From: Methylosinus sporium | GTDB lineage: Bacteria; Pseudomonadota; Alphaproteobacteria; Rhizobiales; Beijerinckiaceae | DNA length: 64,000 bases | Assembly: GCF_003113265.1 (NCBI RefSeq) | Contig: NZ_PUIV01000003.1 | Span: forward strand, 62,001 to 126,000 | Direction: 5' to 3' | In this document: in pieces, positions 52,430 through 61,919 of the stretch | Layout of the letters: each line of letters begins with the position of its first letter | How positions within the stretch are numbered: the first letter of the stretch is position 1 | Notes under the pieces: model-generated | Database searches by the model: none | What the model was told of the DNA's origin: nothing | Seen by the model: the letters and a program-made list of their open reading frames with translations, nothing else | Translations under genes and position numbers: made by a program

Positions 52430-53905
52430 CTAGCGGATTTTCTTGCTGGGCGTCGTGCCGAGCTCGACGAGCCTTGTTTGCGTGAGAGCGACGGTTGCGA
52501 GCGCGGCAATGACGAGGCAACCCGAAATAGCGATCAAGGACACCACCAATGCGAACGAGATATTTTCAGCGATGGGCTCATGACCGGCGATCGAAAAAAA
52601 CAATCCGCCGACGATGGCGATGCTCAATGCGGAGCTGATCTGCAAGGTCGTGTTGATGATGCCGGATACGAGCCCAGACCATGCCGTGTCGACTTTGCCG
52701 ATAATGGCGCGAACGAGGCTCGGCAACGCTGTCCCTTGCCCAAAGCCGATCGCGAACAGTGCAAGGCCGCGAAGCGCGTGATCGAGCGACTGGTCGGTTC
52801 GCCAATTCCAAACGACAAACGCTAGGCCCAGCATACCGATCGTCTCGACAGCGATTCCTAAGGGAGCCGTTCGCGGGCCGAGCAACCGGCCGGCATAGGG
52901 GCTGAGCAGCGGAGCGAGAAAAGAGCCGACGCCGAATGGGAGAAAGACGAGCGCCACGTCTCTCGGAGATTCTCCGAGCGCAGTTTGCAGATAAATGGAA
53001 AAAATAAGGAAAAACGAGCCGATGGCATAGAAGAAGAGGGCCGCCAGCAACCCCAGGCCGAAGCCGGGCAATTCCATGACGCGCGGATCGAAAAGCGGAG
53101 TTCCTCCATCTCGCAGGAGTCGCTCCTCATTTCGCAGGAACAGCGATCCGGCGATCGGCGCCGCCATCAGTAATAGCAGGGACCAGAGCGGCCAGCCTCG
53201 TTCACGACCTTCGATCAGCGGCGTGACGACGAGAGCGAGCGTCAGCGCAGAAAGCAGGACGCCGAAAATATCGAGCCGCGGTCGACGTGGATTAGACGCC
53301 TCGGGCAAGAGAAGCCCCGAAATGAGAACGGCCGCTGCGATCGGCAGATTGACGAGAAAGACGATCCGCCAGCCGAGACCGAAGACATCGGCCGAGACCA
53401 GGAAGCCGCCCAGGATTTGTCCGCTCGCCGCGGCAAGTCCGAGCGTCGCGCCATAAAGACCCAGCGCGAGCGATTTTTCTTCCGGTGCGAAAATCACATT
53501 GATGGACGCGAGCCCTTGGGGAACCATCAGCGCGGCGCCGAATCCTTGGAGAACTCTGCCCGCTACGAGAATGCTGGAACTGGGGGCCGAACCGCATATC
53601 GCCGATGCGCCGGCAAAGCAGGCGAGTCCCGCCAAAAAGATGGTCCGACGTCCGAAAATGTCTCCGAGCCTACCGCCTGTGATAAGGAACACGGCATAGG
53701 TGGTCATGTAGCCTGAGACAACGAGTTGCAAATCGGCGGGCGTCGCGCCGAACTCCTCCTTGATCGCCGGAAGCGCGATATTGACGATAAAAAAATCGAG
53801 TGGCGACAGAAAAACGCCCGTGAGCAGCACAGCGAAGCGGAACCAACGCCACCGCGCGTGAGCGACCACAACTCCATTGCTGCGGCTCTGTTGTTCGAGC
53901 GACAT
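52430..53905 (-). CDS. MFS transporter, DHA2 family (14 TM drug exporter type)
   Basis: This 491-residue transporter starts at the ATG at 53905; a TTG 12 nt upstream is less likely. The EmrB/QacA-type features are LSPLDFFIVNIALPAIKEEFGATPADLQLVVSGYMTTYAVFLITGGRLGDIFGRRTIFLAG (TM1-3 with motif A) and GRVLQGFGAALMVPQGLASINVIF (motif B, TM4). It very probably exports a small hydrophobic or aromatic molecule. In this cluster it could secrete the product of the oxygenase/methyltransferase genes or confer tolerance. Confidence 0.9.
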   Translation of the reverse strand: MSLEQQSRSNGVVVAHARWRWFRFAVLLTGVFLSPLDFFIVNIALPAIKEEFGATPADLQLVVSGYMTTYAVFLITGGRLGDIFGRRTIFLAGLACFAGASAICGSAPSSSILVAGRVLQGFGAALMVPQGLASINVIFAPEEKSLALGLYGATLGLAAASGQILGGFLVSADVFGLGWRIVFLVNLPIAAAVLISGLLLPEASNPRRPRLDIFGVLLSALTLALVVTPLIEGRERGWPLWSLLLLMAAPIAGSLFLRNEERLLRDGGTPLFDPRVMELPGFGLGLLAALFFYAIGSFFLIFSIYLQTALGESPRDVALVFLPFGVGSFLAPLLSPYAGRLLGPRTAPLGIAVETIGMLGLAFVVWNWRTDQSLDHALRGLALFAIGFGQGTALPSLVRAIIGKVDTAWSGLVSGIINTTLQISSALSIAIVGGLFFSIAGHEPIAENISFALVVSLIAISGCLVIAALATVALTQTRLVELGTTPSKKIR

Positions 53906-54166
53906 TTCGCGGGACAACTCGACAGGGGATGGGCAAAAGCGCCGTTTCTAGCTATGCCGATCACGGTCGCATTTGGCAATGCTCGTTTCGTTTATGCGTG
54001 AGATCGCTCCCGCTAATGCGTCTATCGCTCGGAAGATAGATTCCGGGCCGCGATCTTTTCATTCGCGAGCATGCAATCGCCGTCGAGGCCCCCGCGCAAG
54101 TCGACGAGGCTCGGAGCGATTACGAACACGGCCTCGGGGACGAAGAGTCGCACATCGGCGTCGCGT

Positions 54167-56557
54167 TCAAAATTTCGCTTTCAGCGTGAATCCGGCCATG
54201 ATCGGATCAGCAGGCGTGCCGATCACTCCGCCAGCGGTAAAATTCGGCGACACGGTAGTGAAGTAGTGCTTGTTGGTCACATTGTGGACCCACCCCGACA
54301 AATCGACGCTTTCATCGTCGAGCCGAATTCCGGCGTGCAGATTGAGCAGACCGTACGCGTCGATGACGCTGTAGATCGAATCGTCTGGAACCGAGAAGAA
54401 TTTCGTCTGGTAGGAGAAGTCGGCTCCGAAATAGGCGATCACCGATCTTTCGATCGGATCGAGCACGTGTCCGATATCGTGCGCATATTCGCCGCCGGCG
54501 GCGAGAGCCCATCGCGGCGTCAGGGAGATCGGGCGGCCGGTCAGGCTGCAAGAGCTCAAGAATGCGAGTTCGAATCGGCAAGGCGCATTTTCAAACGAGT
54601 CGTAATAGGTGTGATCGTAGGTGACTGAACCATAGGTCGTCAGCCCCTCGATGAGTTTTGCCCGCAGATCGAGCTCGAACCCTCGGGAGATCGCCCTCTT
54701 GGCGTTGGAAAGATAGGTGATCGGCCGAGCGCCAGACGTATCGGTGACGTTGGTGATATAATTCCGGTCGACCATGATGAAGGCTGCAATGTTCGCGAGC
54801 AGTCGATGATCGAAGAAATCAGTCTTCAATCCAATTTCAAAGTCGTCCAATTCCTCGGGCCGCACCGTCGTAGCGGCTGTCGTCGGAAGGTTGGCGACGG
54901 GATTTGGACCGCCGGCGCGTCCTCCACGCGCGTAGGTCGCATAAGCGAGCGCGTCGGGCGAAATCTTATAGGAGGCGGAGGCGAGAGCGGAAATCAATCC
55001 TTGTCGTGTCGTGGCGTAGAATTCACGATCTGCGCCGATCAATCCAATTCGCGCGGATCGCGCGGTGGCTTGTTGCGCCGCGGTCAGCCCGTCGAGGCTG
55101 TTGGCGGCAAACTGGTACTGTCGAAATAATGTGCTCTTCGCGGTATAAGAGTAGCGAAGACCGAAGGTGAAATCGAGATCCGGCGTCGCATGCCAGACGG
55201 CTCGCGCATAAGGCGCGATAACATGACTGACTGGATTGTCGTAGGACTTGGAGGCGAGGTTGTTGAGCGCGATATCGTTTAAGGCCTGGGGATTCGCCGC
55301 CGAGCCGTACCATGCGCCCGCAGCTGGGCCATAGCTCGAATATCCCCAGTCATAGAGCTGCTCGAATAGATAGAAGAGGCCTGCGGTTCCCTCGATGGGG
55401 CCGTTGGCGGGCGTCGATACTTTGAACTCTTGCTGCAGGGATCTTTCAGCGATTTGATTGTTCGAGTTGGTCGTCCGCACCGGGGCGAGAGCACTGCTCG
55501 TCTGGTTCAGCGGATCGAAGCTCCACCCTCGGAAAGACGTGACCGAGGAAAATTCGTAGCCGCCGAGCTTGTAGTCGATCACAGCGGCCACTCCATAGCT
55601 CTGCTGCGTGTTCTGCAGATAGCCGGAAATATCGCCCTTGTAGCTGTCGATATTGTAGAACGATGTCGGCGCATAGTTCAGCCTCGCCAGGCGGGCGTAG
55701 AGATTGTTCGGAACCGCCGCGCCATTGGCGTAATTCGCGACGACGCCGTTCAGCACATTCGGGCAACACGCCTGATTGACACGCGAATAGTCGGCGATCA
55801 GACGTACGCTGAGGTCGTTCGTCGGCTGGAACAGGATCTGCGCGCGAAAGCTCTTGTTGTGCCAGTCATTGTATTTTTGGCCGCTGTAATAGCTGTAGAC
55901 GTATCCGTCGCGATCGGCGCTGACGAATGACAAGCGGAACGCCAACTTGTCGCTGTCGGCGATCGCACCCGTCGCCGATCCGCGAACCTGAATGTTGCCA
56001 TAACTTCCATGAGTGACTTCGAGCTTTCGTTGTGTGTCGAAGCTCGGCGACGCCGTGTTGAGATAGACGGCGCCGCCCGTCGAATCCATCCCGCCTCTCG
56101 TTCCTTGTGGCCCTTTTAAAACGTCGACGCCAACGAGATCGGGAATATCGAATATCGCTTGGCCTGGCCGAGGTTGCAATATGCCGTCGACATAGACCGG
56201 CACGCCGCCGAAGATTCCGTCGGTGGCGACGGAGGTCGACGAACCGAACCCGCGAATATTGACAGTCAATGAGCGAACGTCGGCGAAGCGGATCTGCAAG
56301 CTCGGCTCGAGCTTTTGCGCCTGCAGAAGATTGCTGATCTGCAACGCGTCGATCTGCTGCTTCGTGATGACGGTCGCGGCCTGCGGCGTCGTTTGGAAAG
56401 CGGTCGCTTGACGCTCGGACACGTCGGCGGTCGATTTCGGCGCGCCGACCACCACATCTGGAACGCGCGCCTCCTCGGAACGAAGCGTCTGCGCGACGCT
56501 GGTGACAGTGAAGGGGAGGCAAAGCGGAATAGCGGCGATAAGCGATTTTCTCATCAT
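54167..56557 (-). CDS. TonB-dependent outer membrane receptor
   Basis: This protein of about 796 residues starts at the ATG at 56557 (or 56554), followed by a signal peptide (KSLIAAIPLCLPFTVTSVAQ). The plug domain is clear: TTPQAATVITKQQIDALQISNLLQAQKLEPSLQIRFADVRSLTVNIRGFG, then VDVLKGPQGTRGGMDSTGGAVYLNT. A 22-strand barrel follows and the protein ends in Phe. A TonB-box-like PDVVVGAP lies near the mature N terminus. It imports a metal chelate or an organic compound using TonB energy. No ferric-siderophore marker or Fur box is seen. It sits between a DHA2 exporter and a hydrolase. Confidence 0.9.
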   Translation of the reverse strand: MMRKSLIAAIPLCLPFTVTSVAQTLRSEEARVPDVVVGAPKSTADVSERQATAFQTTPQAATVITKQQIDALQISNLLQAQKLEPSLQIRFADVRSLTVNIRGFGSSTSVATDGIFGGVPVYVDGILQPRPGQAIFDIPDLVGVDVLKGPQGTRGGMDSTGGAVYLNTASPSFDTQRKLEVTHGSYGNIQVRGSATGAIADSDKLAFRLSFVSADRDGYVYSYYSGQKYNDWHNKSFRAQILFQPTNDLSVRLIADYSRVNQACCPNVLNGVVANYANGAAVPNNLYARLARLNYAPTSFYNIDSYKGDISGYLQNTQQSYGVAAVIDYKLGGYEFSSVTSFRGWSFDPLNQTSSALAPVRTTNSNNQIAERSLQQEFKVSTPANGPIEGTAGLFYLFEQLYDWGYSSYGPAAGAWYGSAANPQALNDIALNNLASKSYDNPVSHVIAPYARAVWHATPDLDFTFGLRYSYTAKSTLFRQYQFAANSLDGLTAAQQATARSARIGLIGADREFYATTRQGLISALASASYKISPDALAYATYARGGRAGGPNPVANLPTTAATTVRPEELDDFEIGLKTDFFDHRLLANIAAFIMVDRNYITNVTDTSGARPITYLSNAKRAISRGFELDLRAKLIEGLTTYGSVTYDHTYYDSFENAPCRFELAFLSSCSLTGRPISLTPRWALAAGGEYAHDIGHVLDPIERSVIAYFGADFSYQTKFFSVPDDSIYSVIDAYGLLNLHAGIRLDDESVDLSGWVHNVTNKHYFTTVSPNFTAGGVIGTPADPIMAGFTLKAKF

Positions 56558-56663
56558 TCCCACTTTCTGACGCAAACATCGTAAAGCAACGCTACAGATT
56601 ACGTAAACGCTCAGGCAACGCTGATTCTTCTTATGAGTGGCATATCGAAAACGGTGGATGCTT

Positions 56664-57539
56664 TCATCCGCGCGGAAAGACGCGCTCCGCAAAGCTCAGC
56701 AGCTGCGCGTTGAACGCCGGCGCGTCCTCGTAGAACGGCGAATGGCCGACATCGGGCAGCTCGAGGAAGGTTGCGCCGCGAATATGTTCGGCGGAGGCGC
56801 GCGACGCGCGCGGGTCACAATGGCGATCTTTCTCGCCGACGATGAACGCGAGCGGCAAAGAGAGCGAGGCGATGAAGTCATGGGGCTGCTGTGGTCGTCC
56901 AACGATCAGCCTTCGAACGGACGGCGGCTGCGTCATATTATAGGCGAGCATCTGCGCGAACTCCTCCGGCGATGGCGGCGTTGCGAAGCAGCTCGAAAGA
57001 AAGGCGATCGTTCCGGCGATATTAGTGGATAGATCGTCTTCGAGCATCAGCGGTAGGCTCGCGGCCGAAGCCGCGCTCGTCCATTCGCTGCTTCGGCGCC
57101 ACGACGATCCCACCAATTGCGCGCCGGCGAGGCTCTCGTCGCCATATTCTTTGAGGTAGTCCCAAACGACGCGGCCTCCGAATGACCAGGCGACAAGAAT
57201 TGGCCGCGCCGCGCCGACCGCAGCGGCGACGGCGCGTAGATCATGCGCCCAGAGCCGATTGTCGTGGTAAGCGTTACGATCGAGAGGTTTGTCCGACGCC
57301 CCGTGACCGCGAAGATCATAGGTGATCAGATGATATTTTTCCGCGAGACGTTCGTCTCGTACTTGCCGGATGAAGGCGAGACCGCTCTGCGCGAAGCCAT
57401 GGACAAAGATGATCGGCGGTCCTCGGCGATTGCCCCACCGCCGCACGACGATTTGCACGCCGTCCGAGCTCACGACATGCGATTTGTCATATTCGAATGG
57501 TCGAGGACAAAGACTCGGATAAGCGCTGGTCATGGCCAT
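56664..57539 (-). CDS. Alpha/beta hydrolase
   Basis: This 291-residue protein starts at the ATG at 57539 (an upstream TTG or a later ATG at 57533 are alternatives). Catalytic features are the oxyanion loop IIFVHGFAQSG, DLRGHGASDKP, the nucleophile in VAWSFGGRV, the acid in VGEKDRHCDP and the His in VGHSPFYEDA. This is the Abhydrolase_1/6 type, which includes esterases, haloperoxidases and carbon-carbon bond hydrolases acting on aromatic ring-cleavage products. There is no signal peptide, so it is cytosolic. It lies 106 bp upstream of the receptor gene on the same strand. Confidence 0.87.
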   Translation of the reverse strand: MAMTSAYPSLCPRPFEYDKSHVVSSDGVQIVVRRWGNRRGPPIIFVHGFAQSGLAFIRQVRDERLAEKYHLITYDLRGHGASDKPLDRNAYHDNRLWAHDLRAVAAAVGAARPILVAWSFGGRVVWDYLKEYGDESLAGAQLVGSSWRRSSEWTSAASAASLPLMLEDDLSTNIAGTIAFLSSCFATPPSPEEFAQMLAYNMTQPPSVRRLIVGRPQQPHDFIASLSLPLAFIVGEKDRHCDPRASRASAEHIRGATFLELPDVGHSPFYEDAPAFNAQLLSFAERVFPRG

Positions 57540-57695
57540 GAATCGATAGAGGTCCCGCAATCGGATCTCGCCGAGATATCTCTCCTCGGCGACACGCTCA
57601 CGCTCGAGGAATCTGAGGCGATCATATGATTTTGGAAATACGGAATTCGGTTATTCGTCGAATAGCCGAATCGGCATGGTCGGCTTTCCGCGTGG

Positions 57696-58649
57696 TCAAT
57701 CCGAGCCTGAATTATCTCCGAGCCGCTCGACGAGATAGTCTCTCAGCCGCATGGTCGGCGAGGACGGAGACGAGCGAATTGAATAGAGCGCTATCTCGAC
57801 ATCGGGAAGCCGCGGGAATCCGTCGCTTTCGTCGAGACGCCGTAGTCGATCGTCGATCGTGCTCGCTTTGAACACCCCTACGCCGAGGCCTTGTCGCACG
57901 GCGGCTTCTATGCCGGAAACGTTCGAATTCACATGGGCGAGACGCCAGGGAACGCCACTTTGTTGAAGAGCGGCGATCGCCCAATGACGAAACATGCTTC
58001 CAGGCGGAGCAACCGCCAGAGGCAAGGGGGATCGCTCATGTTGATTGTGCTCGGACGATGTCGTCCATACGACCGGCTCGCGACGAAGCACCTGTCCCTG
58101 GCTCGTGCCGGCCGGCTCCATGGCGATCACAATATCGAAATGGGCGCCGATGCGTGTGAGCATCGAACTCGGCATACCGCCATAGAGCTCGACATTGACG
58201 CGTGGATGCGAACGACAGAATGCGCCGACGAGCGGCGGCAGAATGTTGGCGACGTAATCGTCGATCGTGCCGAGGCGTACCGTGCAATCGGTTTCTTCGG
58301 CGCGGAGCGTGCGAAGCGCTTCGGCGTTGAGCGCCAACATGCGCCGCGCGTAATCGAGCATGAGATCGCCTTCGGGAGTGAGGCGAAAGCCTCTCTGCGG
58401 GCGCATGATCAGGCTGACGCCGATAATGTCTTCGAGACGTTTGATCTGCAGGCTGACGGCCGCCTGGGTTCTGTGCAGCGTTCGAGCGGCGGCAGTGAAC
58501 CCGCCCTGGTCGACGACCGTCACGAACACGTGGAGAAGGTCGTTCTCGAGAATCTGATTGCGAATGACGCTGACGCCATGCGGCCGATCGTCTCGCGCCG
58601 GAGTGAGCGTCGGATTTCCGTTTCGACGAGGCTGTAAGCTCAGCGACAT
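57696..58649 (-). CDS. LysR-family transcriptional regulator
   Basis: This 317-residue LysR regulator has its helix-turn-helix at about residues 44-75 (GGFTAAARTLHRTQAAVSLQIKRLEDIIG) and a C-terminal effector domain. An N-terminal extension of about 25 residues precedes the usual start, so a later GTG may be used. It lies between the upstream FAD/crotonase/ADH/ABC operon and the downstream hydrolase-receptor genes, all on the same strand, and is the only regulator in this 14-kb block. It probably controls one or both gene sets. Confidence 0.9.
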   Translation of the reverse strand: MSLSLQPRRNGNPTLTPARDDRPHGVSVIRNQILENDLLHVFVTVVDQGGFTAAARTLHRTQAAVSLQIKRLEDIIGVSLIMRPQRGFRLTPEGDLMLDYARRMLALNAEALRTLRAEETDCTVRLGTIDDYVANILPPLVGAFCRSHPRVNVELYGGMPSSMLTRIGAHFDIVIAMEPAGTSQGQVLRREPVVWTTSSEHNQHERSPLPLAVAPPGSMFRHWAIAALQQSGVPWRLAHVNSNVSGIEAAVRQGLGVGVFKASTIDDRLRRLDESDGFPRLPDVEIALYSIRSSPSSPTMRLRDYLVERLGDNSGSD

Positions 58650-58755
58650 GCGTCAGGAACTCCCGATAGTAATCTATTATATCGATGGTTTTAATAGATT
58701 TGCAAGCCGCTTTTTTTTCGGCCGAAGCCCGGGACTTGGAAACGGCCCGAAGCGC

Positions 58756-60078
58756 TCAGGCGAGTTGCGCCAGCCCGAGATTGGCGGCCAGGCGTCGACG
58801 CAGGCGGCCGACAGGCGGGGCGTCGAACCTGCCGCCGGTCAGGTCGAAGGCGTGGGCGGCCGCGGCTCCCATCGCGATACACGGGCCCATTACGCGAATG
58901 GAGGACAGCGCGAGCGCGTCGCCATCCACACATCGGCCGACGGCGAGCAGGTTCACGACCTCGTCGTGAACCATGCAGCGAAACGGAATCGTATGAATGT
59001 GCTCCTCATCAAAGGCCTCGAAATAGATTTGGTCGAGACTATTGTGGAGCTCGATCGGCCATGCGCAATGGGCGATCGCATCCTCGAAGATCGTTCCGGC
59101 CCGCACATCGTCCGCGCTCAGCTGACAGCGACTCTTGAACCAGCGCGTCTGGCGTGCGCCGAGCGCGCCATATATGCTTACCACGGCGCGAGAAAAAGCT
59201 TCCGGAAATTCAGCCCGAAGAAAGTCGAGGGCGAGGTCCATCTTGTCGTGACCGACGGCGACCATCTCACTTGCATGGATGGGATCGAGAGGCGTCTCTA
59301 CATGCGTCATATTGACGAGCGTCTCGCCCGATCCCGGGGCGGTGAATATGAAGGCGTCGCTTCTGTCCAAGCCATAGGCGCAGCCTTTGGCGACGAGGCG
59401 CGATCGCAGGGTCGCGCGATCGATCGCCGCGAGCGCCTGCTCATCGACATTGCGAAGGATGCCGTTCTGCGATCCATAGATCGGCCCAGCGGCGGGCTCT
59501 CGCGTAGCGAGGCCGCTCATCCAGGCGACAGCGGCGTCTCCTGTCGCGTCGACGAAGGCCTCGGCTTCGATGCGCAGTATCCCGGCGCGCGTGGCCACGG
59601 AAATGGAGACTAGGCGCTCGTCTTCGACGCGAGCGTCGAACAGCGCCGCGCCGAGAAGCGGGGTAACGCTCTCGCGGCTCGTCGCCCGCTCGATCCAGCG
59701 TTGTAGAGCGACGCTATGGTAGTGAACGACGAAAGAGTTGTGGCGGCTGCGAAGCAGCATGACGTCGCCGGTCTTCCCGAGGTCTGCGAGTATCTCGTCG
59801 GCGATGCCGAAGACGATTTGCCGTGGCGTTGGTCCATTCGCATAGAACCCGCAAAATGTGTTGATCTGCGCTGCGACGGACTGACCGCCGAGCGATCCGC
59901 CCGCCTCGACCAGAACGACCCGATGCCCGAGTCTCGCCGCTTCGAGCGCGGCGGATACGCCGGCGATTCCCGACCCCACGACGCAGAGGTCGGTCGTCAA
60001 GACGCGCGGCGGGGCGTCACGGAGATTGCGGCGAATGATCGTGCCAGCGTCGATGGCGCGTGTCGTCACAGGAGGCAA
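58756..60078 (-). CDS. FAD-dependent oxidoreductase (FAD_oxidored type)
   Basis: This 440-residue flavoprotein has an N-terminal dinucleotide-binding fold: DLCVVGSGIAGVSAALEAARLGHRVVLVEAGGSLGGQSV. The family signature NTFCGFYANG, an internal DATGDAAVAWMSG and a C-terminal GRCVDGDALALSSIRVMGPCIAMGAAAAHAFDLT also fit the PF12831 (FAD_oxidored) family, whose members oxidise or reduce varied small molecules. The start is probably TTG at 60078, preceded by AAGGGAA. It is the last gene of the ABC-ADH-crotonase-FAD operon (28 bp after the crotonase). Substrate unknown. Confidence 0.85.
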   Translation of the reverse strand: MPPVTTRAIDAGTIIRRNLRDAPPRVLTTDLCVVGSGIAGVSAALEAARLGHRVVLVEAGGSLGGQSVAAQINTFCGFYANGPTPRQIVFGIADEILADLGKTGDVMLLRSRHNSFVVHYHSVALQRWIERATSRESVTPLLGAALFDARVEDERLVSISVATRAGILRIEAEAFVDATGDAAVAWMSGLATREPAAGPIYGSQNGILRNVDEQALAAIDRATLRSRLVAKGCAYGLDRSDAFIFTAPGSGETLVNMTHVETPLDPIHASEMVAVGHDKMDLALDFLRAEFPEAFSRAVVSIYGALGARQTRWFKSRCQLSADDVRAGTIFEDAIAHCAWPIELHNSLDQIYFEAFDEEHIHTIPFRCMVHDEVVNLLAVGRCVDGDALALSSIRVMGPCIAMGAAAAHAFDLTGGRFDAPPVGRLRRRLAANLGLAQLA

Positions 60079-60106
60079 ATTCCCTTGTTATCGCCGAGCC
60101 GGGCGC

Positions 60107-60844
60107 TCATCTGCCGACGAATTCGGGTGCGCGTCCCTCGGCCATCGCGCGTTTGCCTTCGGCTGCGTCCTGACTCGTGCGGACCGCAGTCAGGTCGCGC
60201 GTCGTCCGTCCGAGTATCTCCGATGGGCTCTGCACGAGCACATGGTCGGTCACAAAATGCTTCATCGATTGCATGACGAGCGGAGCGCGCGTCGCGACGA
60301 CGCGGGCGATTTCGAGCGCCGTTTCCAGATGCTTCCCTCGCGGCGCGAGACGGTTGACGAGTCCGGCTTCATAGGCGCGGCGCGCCGAGATAGGCTGCGA
60401 CAACAGCAGAATTTCCATCGCGATCTTGTGCGGAATGCGCGCTGCGAGACCTGCGGCGAGGCCGCCCCAGGCCCCGTGCGTTCCTTCCGGATAGCAAAAG
60501 TTCGCGCTTTCGTCTGCGACGCAGAGATCCGCGAACATATTGAGAGTGAAGGCGCTGCCTCGACATTCGCCGGCGACGGCGGTGACGATGGGCTTTTTCG
60601 TAACGATTCCGATCGTCGGCATACAGCGCCAGAGCTCCGTTACCGGGACATTCGGATCGGATCCGACGGAAAAATCGTCGCCGACCCCGGTCAGCACCGC
60701 AACGCGGCCATCGGACGCGTCGAATTGGGCGAACGCCTCTTGCAGTCCACGGACGACGTCGATGTCGATGGCGTTTCGTCGCTCTCGGCGATCGATCGAA
60801 ATAACGACGACATTTCCATGGGAGGCGATCGAGACAGCGGTCAT
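60107..60844 (-). CDS. Crotonase/enoyl-CoA hydratase-family protein with altered active site
   Basis: This 245-residue protein starts at the ATG at 60844, which overlaps the dehydrogenase stop (ATGA). Crotonase features are RRERRNAIDIDVVRGLQEAF, VAVLTGVGDDFSVGSDP (oxyanion loop 1), VTAVAGECRGSAFTLNMFADL and FCYPEGTHGAWGGLAAGL. By alignment with rat hydratase, the Glu164 equivalent is kept (Glu120 in YPE), but the Glu144 position is Thr100. Proteins with a single catalytic Glu are more often isomerases, dehalogenases or lyases than hydratases. It is coupled to a zinc dehydrogenase and an FAD oxidoreductase. Confidence 0.88.
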   Translation of the reverse strand: MTAVSIASHGNVVVISIDRRERRNAIDIDVVRGLQEAFAQFDASDGRVAVLTGVGDDFSVGSDPNVPVTELWRCMPTIGIVTKKPIVTAVAGECRGSAFTLNMFADLCVADESANFCYPEGTHGAWGGLAAGLAARIPHKIAMEILLLSQPISARRAYEAGLVNRLAPRGKHLETALEIARVVATRAPLVMQSMKHFVTDHVLVQSPSEILGRTTRDLTAVRTSQDAAEGKRAMAEGRAPEFVGR

Positions 60845-61893
60845 GAACTTCTCTTTCGAACAACCGGCGAGAGAATGATTTTCGAGGCCCGACGCGTCCG
60901 CGCCAATTCCAAGGCCTCGACGCCGCGATCGAGCGACATGCGATGCGTGATCATATGGCGAAACCGTTCGCCTTCGGTCGCGAGGCTGTCGAGCACACGC
61001 GGCCAGACATTGCGCGGAGCGCGTTGCGTGCCTCGGATTTGATGTCTTTCGCGCACGAGGCGGGTGAGATCGAGCGAAGCCCGGCGCGGGTGTATCCCAG
61101 CGACGACGAGAACGCCTTCCTTGCGCAAGAATGTGAGGCTTTGCTGAACCACCTCCGGAACGCCGGTCGCCTCGAAAATGATATCGAATTTCTGGCTTGT
61201 GAAGCGGGACGCCAAAGCGGTTTCGAGATCGCCGTCGCCAATGTCGACAAGGTCCCAAAATCCGAGAGCGCGCAGCGTTTCGAAACGGAGGGGATCGTTC
61301 TTCCCCACGACGACGACCTCCGCGGCTTCGGCCATGCGGGCGTAGAGGGCGATCGCCTGTCCGATCGTTCCAGGACCGATGACGAGCACACGATCGCCGC
61401 GCGTCACTCCGCCTTTCAGGACGGCTTCCTGCGCGACGGTCAATGGTTCGGCGAGCGCTGCGAGCTCGTCGTCGACGCCGTTCGGCGCCTCGAGGCAATT
61501 GACGACAGGCGCTGTGATCCAAGGCGCGAAGCCGCCGTCGGCGCTTGTGCCCTTGGCTGACCGACGCTCGCAAGATTCGGCTGCGCCGCTCAGGCAATGC
61601 GCGCAACTTCCGCATGGGGCGGAAGGGATTACGGCGACGAGCGCGCCGGGCGCCAATCCGTTTGCGTCGCCGGCGACGTCGATCACGCGTCCCGCGAATT
61701 CGTGCCCGAGCGTCAGCGGAAGCAGCGGCGCCATGAATTCATAGCCGCCGCTCCATTCGAAGATATGCACGTCCGTCCCACAAACGCCGGCCGCAGTGAT
61801 TTCGATGAGCGCCTCGCCTGGGCGCGGGACCGGACGGGGAACCTCGCGAAACTCGACTCCGAAGCTCGGCGCTGTTTTTTGGAGAGCTTTCAT
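60841..61893 (-). CDS. Zinc-dependent medium-chain alcohol/threonine-type dehydrogenase
   Basis: This 350-residue MDR-family enzyme starts at the ATG at 61893 (MKALQKTAPS). Catalytic zinc ligands are Cys38 (GVCGTDVH) and His64-Glu65 (LGHEF). Structural zinc ligands are Cys94, 97, 100 and 108. The NAD(P)-binding fold has GVTRGDRVLVIGPGTIGQAIALYA. The pattern suits L-threonine or polyol dehydrogenases and related alcohol dehydrogenases. It is 26 bp downstream of the ABC permease, so it probably oxidises the imported substrate or an intermediate. Confidence 0.92.
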   Translation of the reverse strand: MKALQKTAPSFGVEFREVPRPVPRPGEALIEITAAGVCGTDVHIFEWSGGYEFMAPLLPLTLGHEFAGRVIDVAGDANGLAPGALVAVIPSAPCGSCAHCLSGAAESCERRSAKGTSADGGFAPWITAPVVNCLEAPNGVDDELAALAEPLTVAQEAVLKGGVTRGDRVLVIGPGTIGQAIALYARMAEAAEVVVVGKNDPLRFETLRALGFWDLVDIGDGDLETALASRFTSQKFDIIFEATGVPEVVQQSLTFLRKEGVLVVAGIHPRRASLDLTRLVRERHQIRGTQRAPRNVWPRVLDSLATEGERFRHMITHRMSLDRGVEALELARTRRASKIILSPVVRKRSS

Positions 61894-61919
61894 GAATGAC
61901 GATCCGATGAGCGAGCGGG

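Noticed and set aside
54167-56557. Methanobactin or siderophore receptor assignment for the TonB-dependent protein
   Set aside because: No precursor peptide, NRPS, Fur box or metal-specific gene is adjacent; the ligand cannot be named from sequence.
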